The notes: a model not told the origin generated them from the sequence alone. DNA of 64,000 nt from Halobacteriovorax marinus (GCA_002163155.1 MAAO01000004.1:62001-126000); one strand, 5' to 3'. Shown: positions 25,681 to 34,070, numbered from the stretch's first letter. Numbers and translations are program-made.

Positions 25681-26718
25681 ATGAAAGAGCTTTCCTGGCA
25701 AGAGGAATATAGAAGCGCGATTCGTTCCCACAAAGAACTAGAGAATTACTTCAACCATACATTCTCAAAAACACCTTTCCCCATTTTAATTCCCCTAGGT
25801 CTTGCTCAGAAGATCAAAAGAAGTGGAATAAACTCAGTCCTAGGAAAACAATTTCTTCCAGTCGAAAATGAAAACTGTCACAAAGGTTTCATTGATCCTA
25901 TTGGAGATCATGACTACTCTCCAGTAGCTGGACTCGTCCACCGCTATAAGAATAGAGTACTATTTTTTCCCACATCTAACTGTCCTGTGATTTGTCGTTA
26001 TTGTTTTAGAAAAAATGAACTCTCAACTAACGATGATCTCTTTAAGTCTAATTTTAAGAAAGTTAAAGAGTACCTCTTACAACATAGTGAAGTTGAAGAA
26101 ATCATTTTCAGTGGTGGTGATCCCTTTATTTTAAGTGATGAAAAAATTCAATATTATCTAGAAGAGTTTAAAGAAATAAAATCCATTAAATACATTCGCT
26201 TTCATACTAGAACGCCTGTCATAATCCCTACTCGTTTTACAAATAAACTGATTTCTCTTTTGAAAACTTTTAAAAGTGTATTTGTTCAATTACAAATTGT
26301 GGTCCACATTAATCATAGTGATGAAATTGATTTAGACGTTAAACATACTCTTGAGAAGCTAGATCAAGCAGGTATAACTCTACTCTCACAAAGTGTATTA
26401 CTGAAGGGAGTTAATAACGATTTTTCTTCACTGAAAGATCTCATTGATGCTTTGGTTTCACTAAATATTAGACCCTACTATCTTCACCACCCCGACCAAG
26501 TGAGAGGCGCTTCACACTTTAATATAACTCTAAGTGAAGGACGCGCAGTATACGCAAAACTTAGAGATGCTCTACCGGGCTGGGCGATACCAACATACAT
26601 TATTGATCTTCCATCAGGAGAGGGAAAGACAAGTGCCTTTAATCCTGAAAGCTACAACTTTAGTGGTCAATTTATTAATAAAGATGGAACTATAATCCCC
26701 CATAAAGAGCCCATTTGA
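25681..26718 (+). CDS. KamA-family radical SAM aminomutase-like enzyme (EpmB-like)
   Basis: Radical SAM enzyme of the lysine 2,3-aminomutase family. The iron-sulfur motif is CPVICRYC (Cys about 101, 105, 108), flanked by VLFFPTSN; IIFSGGDPFILSD binds SAM and YIRFHTRTPVIIP is a family landmark. The short 345-residue length, without the extra C-terminal domain of clostridial KamA, matches EpmB, which beta-lysylates elongation factor P together with EpmA. Neither efp nor epmA is in the window, so EpmB identity is a reasonable inference, not shown. It starts at the base after the stop of the small membrane protein. Confidence 0.82.
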   Translation: MKELSWQEEYRSAIRSHKELENYFNHTFSKTPFPILIPLGLAQKIKRSGINSVLGKQFLPVENENCHKGFIDPIGDHDYSPVAGLVHRYKNRVLFFPTSNCPVICRYCFRKNELSTNDDLFKSNFKKVKEYLLQHSEVEEIIFSGGDPFILSDEKIQYYLEEFKEIKSIKYIRFHTRTPVIIPTRFTNKLISLLKTFKSVFVQLQIVVHINHSDEIDLDVKHTLEKLDQAGITLLSQSVLLKGVNNDFSSLKDLIDALVSLNIRPYYLHHPDQVRGASHFNITLSEGRAVYAKLRDALPGWAIPTYIIDLPSGEGKTSAFNPESYNFSGQFINKDGTIIPHKEPI

Positions 26719-26748
26719 GCAAAATTCAATTTTGATCTACTATGGATT

Positions 26749-27192
26749 ATGAAAAGAGATGCTGCTAAACAAAACCTATTAAGTGAACTACTTAACCAAG
26801 AAGACTATAAAGAGTTGGGACATTCAATCCTCCTTAGGAATGATACTTCTGGAACTTCTTTCTTAGATTATAAATCAATTACCATACGTGAGTTAAAGGA
26901 AGATTCTCTTTGTTTAGAGCTCCCTAAGAATGTCTGTCAAAATGGACACAGCCTTACTCTCATATTTTTTTCTTCTCCCCTCAAAACTCTCATTGGAAAA
27001 TTTCCAAGTGTAGACAGCACTAGCGGTATCCCCATTATTGGAAAAGTCATTGAACATTTAATAAATGAAGAAAAAGTAAATATAGAAATAAAGTTCACTC
27101 AATACAAACCTACTCTATGGAATTCGTTACTTGAAACTTATGAAGCACAACAGAGAAAAATTTCATCTTTAATTAGCAAGGTGAAAAAATGA
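26749..27192 (+). CDS. Hypothetical protein, possibly PilZ-like
   Basis: A 147-residue cytoplasmic protein with no signal. The middle has alternating strands (SITIRELKEDSLCLELPK, then SLTLIFFSSPL, then VNIEIKFTQYKP) reminiscent of a PilZ-type barrel, but the c-di-GMP motifs RxxxR and DxSxxG are not visible, so the resemblance is only structural. Its stop overlaps the ATG of the receiver/TPR gene in an ATGA junction, so the two are coupled and probably act together. It starts 30 bases after the radical SAM gene. Confidence 0.55.
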   Translation: MKRDAAKQNLLSELLNQEDYKELGHSILLRNDTSGTSFLDYKSITIRELKEDSLCLELPKNVCQNGHSLTLIFFSSPLKTLIGKFPSVDSTSGIPIIGKVIEHLINEEKVNIEIKFTQYKPTLWNSLLETYEAQQRKISSLISKVKK

Positions 27193-28511
27193 TCTTTGAA
27201 GACATGGACCCAAAAGTAGTTGCGAATATAAATAACTTCTTAGGAGATAAGAAGGCCCTTATTGTTGACGCTAGAAAAACATCTAAGTCTACGGTCAAAA
27301 AAATGTTAGTTGCTTCAGGTGTAAAGATGTCCCATATTTTTAATGCGACATCTCTGTCTGACGCTAGAGATATCATTATTGATTTAAAAATTGATATTGT
27401 GATCACAGCTAGTGAAGTTCAAAAAGAAAAAGGAATGAAGCTTATTGAGGATCATCAAAAAGTTTTTCCAAATAGAAGTGCTGCCATATTCATTTTAATG
27501 TCAGAAGCGAATTCACCGGCTTCAGCCTGTGCCATTTTAGACACAGAGATTGATGACTATCTTGCTGAGCCCTTTACCGCTAAAAGCTTAGCTGAAAATT
27601 TCATAAATATTGTGCAAAAGAAAATGGAAACTTCTAATTTTCTCACCTTCTATCACAGGGTGAAAGAACATATTTTTTTAAATAAGTTAGATGAAGCAGA
27701 AGACGATCTACTGCAACTTATGCAAATAGAAGACTATTTGGATGAAACTTTCTACCTAGAGGGACTCATTAATAAGAAACACGGAGACTTTGAAAAGTCT
27801 CTCCTCTCTTTTAAAAAATCCGTTGAAGTAAACCCAAGACACTACCTAAGCCTGCAAGAGCTCATAGATGGACATACGAAATTAAAGCAATACGCAAAAG
27901 CCTATGAATTTTCTTTCGCATCTCTAAAAAACTACCCCATTGATCCAGAGAAACTTCCTAATCTAATTAGGCTTTCGCTGACAAATCAAAAATATGAAGA
28001 CCTCATTCGTTACGCTAAATTCTTCTCTAGCCTCGATGAGCAATGTCCTGCAACAAAGACAAGTATTGCGGCAAGTTTAGTTCTTTGTAGTAAATACTTC
28101 TTTAATAACGACAATAGAAAACAGGGAATTCAAACACTCTTAGAAGCGGTTAAGGCCTCTTCAGGAAAACTCTCTATTCTTCACAATATCATTGAGACTT
28201 TTATTGCCAATAAAGAATCTAAACTCGCTTACGAGATTTTAAATAAATTTAGTCCCCTACACGGAAAAAATCCGATTTTTAAATTACTGGAAATCGAAAT
28301 CTGCTTTATCTTAGAAGATGTGCAAACAGTTCTTACAAAGGGAATTCCTCTCGCAGAATCAGGGCACGCCAATAAGAAAGTCTTTGAGGCAGTGATTGTG
28401 AGTTCTATTAAAACAGATAGAAAGAAATCATCCATTGAGAACCTCATAGATAAGGCGCAAACGAAGTTTCCTGACTCTATCGATTATTTTTCCTCTCTCT
28501 ATAAGAAATAA
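27189..28511 (+). CDS. Pseudo-receiver plus TPR-repeat protein
   Basis: A 440-residue cytoplasmic protein. Residues about 20-135 have a CheY-like fold (KKALIVDARKTSKSTVKKML at the start, AEPFTAKSLAENF at the end). The phospho-acceptor position that should be Asp falls in IVITASEVQ, where Ala or Ser stands, and the usual Lys near the end is Glu, so it is unlikely to be phosphorylated. From about residue 150 on there are TPR-like helix pairs, for example FYLEGLINKKHGDFEKSLLS. Such proteins serve as scaffolds. It overlaps the preceding 147-residue gene by 4 bases. A phosphorylation-independent regulator is inferred. Confidence 0.7.
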   Translation: MIFEDMDPKVVANINNFLGDKKALIVDARKTSKSTVKKMLVASGVKMSHIFNATSLSDARDIIIDLKIDIVITASEVQKEKGMKLIEDHQKVFPNRSAAIFILMSEANSPASACAILDTEIDDYLAEPFTAKSLAENFINIVQKKMETSNFLTFYHRVKEHIFLNKLDEAEDDLLQLMQIEDYLDETFYLEGLINKKHGDFEKSLLSFKKSVEVNPRHYLSLQELIDGHTKLKQYAKAYEFSFASLKNYPIDPEKLPNLIRLSLTNQKYEDLIRYAKFFSSLDEQCPATKTSIAASLVLCSKYFFNNDNRKQGIQTLLEAVKASSGKLSILHNIIETFIANKESKLAYEILNKFSPLHGKNPIFKLLEIEICFILEDVQTVLTKGIPLAESGHANKKVFEAVIVSSIKTDRKKSSIENLIDKAQTKFPDSIDYFSSLYKK

Positions 28512-28527
28512 ATCATTTCAGACATTT

Positions 28528-28560
28528 ACGGTATAATTAACTACTATTAATTTATACCGT
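28528..28560 (+). promoter_or_regulatory. Inverted repeat just before the LysM gene
   Basis: ACGGTATAA (28528-28536) and TTATACCGT (28552-28560) are exact complements, and the inner TTAA pairs continue the stem with a one-base bulge. It ends eight bases before the LysM ATG. No T run follows, so an operator or leader structure is as likely as a terminator for the TPR operon. Confidence 0.4.
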
Positions 28561-28568
28561 GAAGACCT

Positions 28569-29154
28569 ATGAAAAATTTAAGAAAAACACTTTGCTCACT
28601 CCTCCTACTCTCTCTATCACTTAGTCCATTGGCGCAAGTAAGGTAATAGATAAGGATAAAGAAACTTTTTATTCCTTTCAATATATAGCTGGAGCTGAAA
28701 AAAACCTTGAAAAAGTAGTTCTTAAATTCTCTAAGACGGGAACAGTCCTGAAATCTGATGATTCTTCCCTCACTAATACGATGTTCCAGAGAATCCCTTT
28801 ATTTGGAAACCGATGGGTAAACCTCATATTATTAAAAGAGGTGAAACTCTACAAAATGTTTCTTTACAACACTATGGAACCAATAGAGAGTGGCCCTATA
28901 TATGGGCCAACAATAGTCCTCTCATTGAAAACCCAAATAAGGTCTATGCAGGCTTTACAATTTTCTACCTACCCTTAGAAGAAAAGAACACTCTTTCAAA
29001 AGTCTTAGAAGAAAGACATCTCATGATGAAAAGACACTATGAAGTGCAAGAGATGACTAATAACTACTACCTAAGAAAGAAAGAAGGAGACTTTGTTGAA
29101 AAGTTCTTCGCAAGAAAGATCTTTCAAGATTTATCCCATACAGCAAATATCTAA
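28569..29154 (+). pseudogene. Exported LysM-domain protein, broken by two frameshifts
   Basis: Three reading frames join to one sensible product. Frame one, 28569-28646, gives a signal peptide (CSLLLLSLSLSPLAQ) and stops. The next frame, from 28625, reads KVIDKDKETFYSFQYI and on to SDDSSLTNTMFQRIP. A third frame, to 29154, gives a LysM domain (HIIKRGETLQNVSLQHYG, VYAGFTIFYLP) and a charged tail. Both joins need a -1 shift. The second lies on C CCT TTA at 28795-28801, the XXXYYYZ pattern of a slippery site; the first has none. LysM binds peptidoglycan. A pseudogene or assembly error is most likely; programmed shifting at the second site cannot be excluded. Confidence 0.6.
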
Positions 29155-29164
29155 GTCCTTAGTA

Positions 29165-30199
29165 CTAGGCCTGAAATCGCTCTACTAGAGGATTCATCTT
29201 CTTCATAAACACTTTCGGAAATAAACTCATCACCACCATGTGTGGATAGCCATAAGGCAATTGAGGGCTCTCATCAAAGTGTCTTAACACTTGAAACCTC
29301 CTCGAAGCATTGGCGTGATGATCACTATGACGACTCAATTCAAAAAGAAGTGCACGCCCTAGCACATGATTAGAATTCCATGAATGCCACACTTGCACCT
29401 TTTCATATCTCCCACTCGCATTCCTCTTTCTAAGCAGTCCATAGTGTTCAATGTAATTGATGGTCTCAAGTAGAAGGATTCCAAAGAGAGCAGCTCCCAT
29501 GAATGCTAAGAGACTCTGCACACCATAGAAATAGTAAATAGCAACAAGTAGAGAGACTTCAATAAGTTTTTGTAGGATAAAGAGATTTCTTGGACCGTAA
29601 GCAAATAGACCTTTTGATTTAAGTCTCTTCACTTCAAATTCAAAGGCCTTCTTGGTTGTGAGGTAAATCGATCTTATCCAAAAGTGATAAACATTTTGGT
29701 TAATTTTTGAAGTGTTGGCATCTTCTGGTGTAGCGATGAGTTTATGATGTGATTTATTATGGGTAATAAAGAATTGCGAATAGAGACTTGAAAACAACAT
29801 GATATTAGCGAGAACTTTTTCCCAAGTGGAATTTCTATGCCCTAACTCATGGCCAAGGTTTATCCCGTAGAGACCACAACTAAACCCTAAGGTACAACTA
29901 AGCCCCACGAGAGTCAGTATCGAATCAGCTTTAGAAGTCATATTTAAAAAAACAAGAACGAGAGCAAGGTGAATAAGACAACTTAGAATGATCACCAACT
30001 CATAGTAATTTGAATTGAGAACTTTTTCTTCTTCTTCACTCGAAAAATTATATTCACTCTCGCCTAGTAAGTAATCCATTAAAGGGATTAATCCAAAGAA
30101 GTAAATAAAAGGAATAAAGGTATAGGCCCCTTTTAAATTTAAAAAGAAAAAAACTATTGCTAGTGATGACATTGAAAATAAATATATTAACTTATCCAT
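29165..30199 (-). CDS. AlkB-like alkane/fatty-acyl hydroxylase (membrane di-iron)
   Basis: Integral-membrane di-iron oxygenase of the alkane 1-monooxygenase / fatty acid desaturase superfamily. Histidine boxes are HELGH, HNKSHH, the IEHYGL motif and SRHSDHHANASRRFQ, all typical of AlkB rather than desaturases. Several hydrophobic segments span the inner membrane. It probably hydroxylates a terminal methyl of an alkane or acyl chain with electrons from rubredoxin, but no rubredoxin gene is here. The ATG at 30199 has AGGGGAGC before it; a longer frame to 30250 has none. At 344 residues it is somewhat short for AlkB (about 400). A divergent TetR gene with a palindrome between suggests regulation by a lipid or hydrophobic ligand. 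Confidence 0.82.
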   Translation of the reverse strand: MDKLIYLFSMSSLAIVFFFLNLKGAYTFIPFIYFFGLIPLMDYLLGESEYNFSSEEEEKVLNSNYYELVIILSCLIHLALVLVFLNMTSKADSILTLVGLSCTLGFSCGLYGINLGHELGHRNSTWEKVLANIMLFSSLYSQFFITHNKSHHKLIATPEDANTSKINQNVYHFWIRSIYLTTKKAFEFEVKRLKSKGLFAYGPRNLFILQKLIEVSLLVAIYYFYGVQSLLAFMGAALFGILLLETINYIEHYGLLRKRNASGRYEKVQVWHSWNSNHVLGRALLFELSRHSDHHANASRRFQVLRHFDESPQLPYGYPHMVVMSLFPKVFMKKMNPLVERFQA

Positions 30200-30214
30200 A
30201 AAGCTCCCCTTCCA

Positions 30215-30230
30215 TGGTAAACTATTACCA
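30215..30230. promoter_or_regulatory. Candidate TetR operator between alkB-like and tetR
   Basis: TGGTAA-ACTA-TTACCA is a 16-base perfect dyad (6-base arms, 4-base spacer) lying 16 bases upstream of the alkB-like ATG and 42 bases before the tetR ATG. Such a site suits a TetR dimer controlling both genes; binding was not tested. Confidence 0.5.
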
Positions 30231-30271
30231 GTTTTTAGTATACCACACAAGTGACATGAGAGAAATTACCT

Positions 30272-30865
30272 ATGGGACGCGTAAGTATTGATAAAAAGAG
30301 GATTTTAAATCCAGATAAGAGAGCGGAATTGCTCTTTAAACTCATGCCGGCGCTACTTACAGAAGGTATAAAGAAATTCAAAACTAATGATCTACTAGAA
30401 GTCGCTGAGGTCAGCAAGCGAACTCTCTACCAACACTTTAGTTCAAAATCCGAGATTGTTGCTGTTACTATTGAGTATGTATTCCTACAAATTGATATTG
30501 TCTGTGAAGTTTTAAAAGAGAGTCACCTTGCTCACGAAGAACGTTTCATAAAAGTCATGCATGAGATTGTAGGAGCGCTAGATTTAGTTTCAGCTCAATT
30601 TCTCATTGATCTTAGAGATGAGTACCCTGAAATAAACACAATGATGAATGAACATATCCACTCAATCCTGCTAGATTTTAAAGATTTCTATAAAGACGCT
30701 ATTAAGAAAAAGAAAATGAGAAAAGTTAGCGTAGAAACTCTTGTCCACATGGATAGACTCTTTATCTTTGATCTGGCCAATCCTGATAATAAGAGTGATC
30801 GAAATATTTCAAATGAATTGGAATCTTATTTGGACCTTAAGTGGAATGGTTTAAGGCCCAATTAA
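30272..30865 (+). CDS. TetR family transcriptional regulator
   Basis: A 197-residue repressor-type protein. The N-terminal helix-turn-helix lies at about residues 32-58 with the recognition helix VSKRTLYQHFSSKSEIVAVT, typical of TetR. The C-terminal ligand and dimerisation domain is helical with no identified ligand. It is divergent from the AlkB-like hydroxylase, with a 16-base palindrome in the shared 72-base region, so it probably controls that gene and itself in response to a hydrophobic compound. That is inference from position. Confidence 0.88.
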   Translation: MGRVSIDKKRILNPDKRAELLFKLMPALLTEGIKKFKTNDLLEVAEVSKRTLYQHFSSKSEIVAVTIEYVFLQIDIVCEVLKESHLAHEERFIKVMHEIVGALDLVSAQFLIDLRDEYPEINTMMNEHIHSILLDFKDFYKDAIKKKKMRKVSVETLVHMDRLFIFDLANPDNKSDRNISNELESYLDLKWNGLRPN

Positions 30866-30872
30866 TTTGAAG

Positions 30873-31799
30873 TTACTTTTGCGTTTGTTTGGTAGACGTT
30901 TCAATTGTATCTGTTGAAGTTTTACTCTCGCTTTGTTCCTTGGCCCTTCTAGCAGAATCACCTACAGTACGACATCTCTCATCCTCACTCAAAGTACTTC
31001 CTTCACCTACTTCTTTATCTGTTGCTATTGGTGATTGAAAGTTTTTCTGACAAGTTGGAATTTGCTGAATTTGAGCTGTAAACCTTGAAGTCATTTTAGC
31101 AGAGCCTTTACGACTCTTTCTAAGTACTGCCCAGTAACTCTTAGAAGAAAAGATACTTCCTCCAGTTCTCTCTATTTGCCTATTTAATATATAGAGACCG
31201 CAACGTAAATTTACTTTGGGTTTATACATATCTCCACCACCAGAACGACCAGACTTAGAACCCATAGGAGAAATTCCCTTAGCTGTTTTACAACCATAGG
31301 CCCTGGCATTGGGAGCATCAATTTGCAACAGCCCATAAGAATCATTCGTCCCCTTCTCGTCGTAGTAGTTACTCGTATCAAAACTACTTTCAGCGTAACT
31401 CATAGAGGCCATGAGAATCACCCAGAAGTTCTTCTTATCGGCTTCATTCATTGAGTTATAGTTGGGACAATGGAGATCATTTAAATCACTTCTATTAAGC
31501 TTAGTAGAAGTGAGGTTTGCAATTCTCTCGCTATCAAGAGTGTCATAAATTTCTTTACTCCACTCATCACTCCACGCTTTCTTTCCCACAGGAGCAATCA
31601 AAGGAAATGCAGACTCTTTAGAAACTCCATCTACAATCACTGGGCAATTAGTCTTAGAGCTCGTTTGATCTTGCATCCACTTATTTACATTTGTACTCGA
31701 GGGAATTCCACCAGAGCCGGAAGAAAGTCCTCCGGGCTTTTTACAAGAAAAGAGAGATAGGAAAATAAAGAAAACTATAAATTTACTCGTATTATTCAT
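30873..31799 (-). CDS. Lysozyme-like / lytic transglycosylase lipoprotein
   Basis: A 308-residue lipoprotein (lipobox LFSCKK, followed by a Gly/Ser-rich stretch GGLSSGSGGIPSS). The core has an SLT-like pattern: WVILMASMSYAESSFD with the catalytic Glu, then DSYGLLQIDAPNARAYGC and KVNLRCGLYILNRQIERTGG. This is the goose-lysozyme/lytic transglycosylase fold that cleaves peptidoglycan between MurNAc and GlcNAc. Several Cys probably form disulfides. The C-terminal tail is long and rich in Ser, Thr, Gln and Glu. Monocistronic and convergent with tetR. Confidence 0.72.
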   Translation of the reverse strand: MNNTSKFIVFFIFLSLFSCKKPGGLSSGSGGIPSSTNVNKWMQDQTSSKTNCPVIVDGVSKESAFPLIAPVGKKAWSDEWSKEIYDTLDSERIANLTSTKLNRSDLNDLHCPNYNSMNEADKKNFWVILMASMSYAESSFDTSNYYDEKGTNDSYGLLQIDAPNARAYGCKTAKGISPMGSKSGRSGGGDMYKPKVNLRCGLYILNRQIERTGGSIFSSKSYWAVLRKSRKGSAKMTSRFTAQIQQIPTCQKNFQSPIATDKEVGEGSTLSEDERCRTVGDSARRAKEQSESKTSTDTIETSTKQTQK

Positions 31800-31962
31800 G
31801 ATCTATTCTATCGTCTATTAATTTCTGGTTCAAGGGAGCAAGTTGTGAATCAATATTATTGATAGGTTAGAGCAGATAAAGTAATTACTCTTACCCAAGA
31901 AAACCTGTCAGTTTAATCTTTCAACCTTGATAAAATTACAGTTTGGCAGTATCTTTTTAGCA

Positions 31963-32343
31963 ATGAAATTACCTGGAATACTCCTCATCGATGGAGACTT
32001 AAAAAGAAGAAATGACTTTGCCTCACGCCTTAGAGTTATAGGGTATGATGTGGAACTTGCTGATGGAGGATTTCACGCCATCCATCTCATTGAGAAAGTA
32101 GAATACTTCTGTCTTATTGTTCTAGAAGATATGCAAGACATGTCGGGCAATGAGATCATCACTCATGCTCGAACTCACAAAGAAAAGTTAGATCTACCTA
32201 TCATCTATATATCTAGGACCACCGATCAAGGAGAAGTCCTACACGCCTTTGAAAGTGGTGCCAATGATTTCATTGTCTACTCTCCCAAGTGCTTTAACTC
32301 TATTTCAGAAAAACTCAAAAAATTTAGTAAAACTGCTAAGTAA
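31963..32343 (+). CDS. Single-domain response regulator, atypical acceptor
   Basis: A 126-residue CheY-like receiver without output domain. The acidic pocket begins in ILLIDGD, and the helix-loop after strand 3 reads IVLEDMQDMSGNE, so Glu rather than Asp seems to occupy the phospho-acceptor spot, as in some constitutively active or unphosphorylated receivers. The final strands (LPIIYISRT and GANDFIVYS) keep the fold. The ATG at 31963 lacks a clear ribosome site; an in-frame TTG at 31927 would add 12 residues. No kinase is adjacent. Confidence in the domain is good, in the missing acceptor moderate. Confidence 0.7.
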   Translation: MKLPGILLIDGDLKRRNDFASRLRVIGYDVELADGGFHAIHLIEKVEYFCLIVLEDMQDMSGNEIITHARTHKEKLDLPIIYISRTTDQGEVLHAFESGANDFIVYSPKCFNSISEKLKKFSKTAK

Positions 32344-32452
32344 CTGTTTACAGACCGCCTTAACGCACCGCAAGTATAATATCTTCAGCTAGTTTTACAT
32401 TCTGCACAATAAACGCTAAAAAATATTTAAATTAAAATATATGGAGAAAGAA

Positions 32453-32755
32453 ATGAAAAGTATCGTTTTAGCAGCCCTCTTGCTCACTAGCTCAGCGTTC
32501 GCACAATATGAATCAACAAGTATAGATTTTGATATGCCTATTGATATTGACGGTACTTATAACTCTCAACCAGGTGCTAAGAAATTAACAGCTTCAGAGA
32601 GAATGAAAATTCTTAGAAAGAAATTAGAAAAAAGAAATGAATTAATGGTTAAGAGAAAAATTGAGACCCTTCGTTACCAACAAGAAGTTGAGATGATGAA
32701 GAAGATCCAAAGTGCTTTTAACAAAACAATGAATAACTTAAATAATATTCAATAA
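32453..32755 (+). CDS. Small exported coiled-coil protein
   Basis: A 100-residue protein with signal peptide (MKSIVLAALLLTSSAFA). After an acidic linker (YESTSIDFDMPIDIDG) it forms one long, strongly charged helix (Lys, Arg, Glu, Met) ending in an Asn/Gln tail. A ribosome site GGAGAAAG precedes the ATG at 32453, better than the in-frame ATG at 32441. No family was recognised. Its helix composition resembles the two longer coiled-coil proteins that follow, so it may belong to the same set of envelope proteins. Confidence 0.65.
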   Translation: MKSIVLAALLLTSSAFAQYESTSIDFDMPIDIDGTYNSQPGAKKLTASERMKILRKKLEKRNELMVKRKIETLRYQQEVEMMKKIQSAFNKTMNNLNNIQ

Positions 32756-32765
32756 TAAATCACTC

Positions 32766-32809
32766 ATCACAAAAACTACGACCGAAGTAGTTTTTGTGAT
32801 CATTTTTTT
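32766..32809 (+). terminator. Strong terminator after the small coiled-coil gene
   Basis: A 14-bp perfect stem (ATCACAAAAACTAC with its complement, 32766-32779 and 32787-32800) with a 7-base loop, then CATTTTTTTT. Confidence 0.95.
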
Positions 32810-32964
32810 TACACCCCTATAATTTTTTTCACAGTTCAAAAAAGTCATCTAACAAATTTCTAAACACTTAAGCTCATTTTTTCTTGGCATCAGTTTTGTA
32901 ATGTCTATTGCAGAGATATGCGTTTTCTGTAATGGAAAACAAAAGAGAAATAGAGGAGAATAAA

Positions 32965-33975
32965 ATGAAAAAGCCTATTATGTATGGCCTAACGGCCCTT
33001 TGCGTACTGAGCAGTCCAGCTCTAGTACAAGACTTTAAAGCCCCGAGTTTTATTAATGTTTATAGAACAATCGCTTCTGAAATTATCGCTGAAGCACCCC
33101 TATCAGAGCTCTTTAGTGTAGAAAAGCCTACTGAGAGCTTTGAAGAATTTAAAACTGCATTATTAAAAAAAGCGAAAGAAACAAATTCAAAAGCTCAAAG
33201 AATTGATGAAATATCAAAGATGGAAGATTCCGAACTTAGTAAAGTTAGCTATAAAGAGCTTAAAGAACTCAAGAAGTTTGCAAAGGGATCTCATCCAGAA
33301 GTTAAAAATCTATATACTCAAGTTGATGAAGTTAAGAAAATAATTACTGAAAATTCTCTAAATATTGAGACTAATCCATTACTTGAAGAAATTTCTAAAC
33401 TTAGAATATCGAGTAAGTATGAAGAACTAAGTGATGATTTAATTTTCAAAAAAATGGACTTAGAGAAGTCAGCTGCAGCTAATACCATAACTTGTGGTTT
33501 AAAGAACCAAATCTCATCATTATCAGAACAAGTGGCTGAACTTCTAAAAGACAAAGAAGAGGCACTAGCTAAAATAGAAGAAAAAGAAAAGAAGAAGAAA
33601 GAGCGTGAAGAAAAGCTCAAAAAGTCTCAAGAACTCTATGCGATGGGTATGATTTTTGGACAAGGAATGAGAAGAGCGATGGCGATGCCACGTATGAACT
33701 TCTCCCCTAATCCTTTCATGATTTATAACCCTTTAACGAGTCTCTCAGGCGGAAATTTCCCTTGGATGAACTTAATGAGAAGACAATTCTCAGGTCTCCC
33801 TTCGTTTTCAGGATTTCCAGGAATGAGCTCAAGCTTACCCACAAAGCAAACAATTAATAACTACCTAGGAGAATCAGCGGCCCATACTAGAGATGTAGCC
33901 TCAGCTCCTAGCGTGAACTTTATACCAAGATTTAGCCGAGCACTAGTTGAAGAAGACTCAATCAGTGTGAACTAA
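32965..33975 (+). CDS. Exported coiled-coil protein with Met/Pro-rich tail (paralogue 1)
   Basis: A 336-residue exported protein. Signal peptide (MKKPIMYGLTALCVLSSPAL), then helical charged segments, a coiled coil about residues 190-225 (SEQVAELLKDKEEALAKIEE, followed by KKKK), and a Met, Pro, Phe and Ser-rich tail (GMRRAMAMPRMNFSPNPFM) closing with TINNYLGES. AGAGGAGAA precedes the ATG at 32965. The next gene has the same plan: signal, coiled coil, Met-rich region, NNY motif. The two are therefore paralogues of an unrecognised family, perhaps structural envelope or periplasmic filament proteins. Confidence 0.65.
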   Translation: MKKPIMYGLTALCVLSSPALVQDFKAPSFINVYRTIASEIIAEAPLSELFSVEKPTESFEEFKTALLKKAKETNSKAQRIDEISKMEDSELSKVSYKELKELKKFAKGSHPEVKNLYTQVDEVKKIITENSLNIETNPLLEEISKLRISSKYEELSDDLIFKKMDLEKSAAANTITCGLKNQISSLSEQVAELLKDKEEALAKIEEKEKKKKEREEKLKKSQELYAMGMIFGQGMRRAMAMPRMNFSPNPFMIYNPLTSLSGGNFPWMNLMRRQFSGLPSFSGFPGMSSSLPTKQTINNYLGESAAHTRDVASAPSVNFIPRFSRALVEEDSISVN

Positions 33976-34001
33976 TATATATCTCTCTCCCCTAATCTCT
34001 T

Positions 34002-34034
34002 AAAAGACGCTACCGCCTTTGGTGGCGTCTTTTT
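34002..34034 (+). terminator. Terminator after paralogue 1
   Basis: Stem AAAAGACGC/GCGTCTTTT (34002-34010 with 34025-34033) around an inner ACC/GGT pair, ending in a T run. Confidence 0.9.
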
Positions 34035-34049
34035 GAATTAATTTCACAC

Positions 34050-34070
34050 ACTGTCCAAACTTTAGACAGT
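34050..34070. promoter_or_regulatory. Inverted repeat in the promoter region of paralogue 2
   Basis: ACTGTC (34050-34055) and GACAGT (34065-34070) are complementary with a 9-base spacer, 109 bases before the ATG. It could be an operator; nothing more is visible. Confidence 0.3.

Noticed and set aside
28781-28978. 65-residue frame inside the LysM region as a separate gene
   Set aside because: It is the out-of-frame continuation of the LysM spacer; its later part is nonsense after the shift site.
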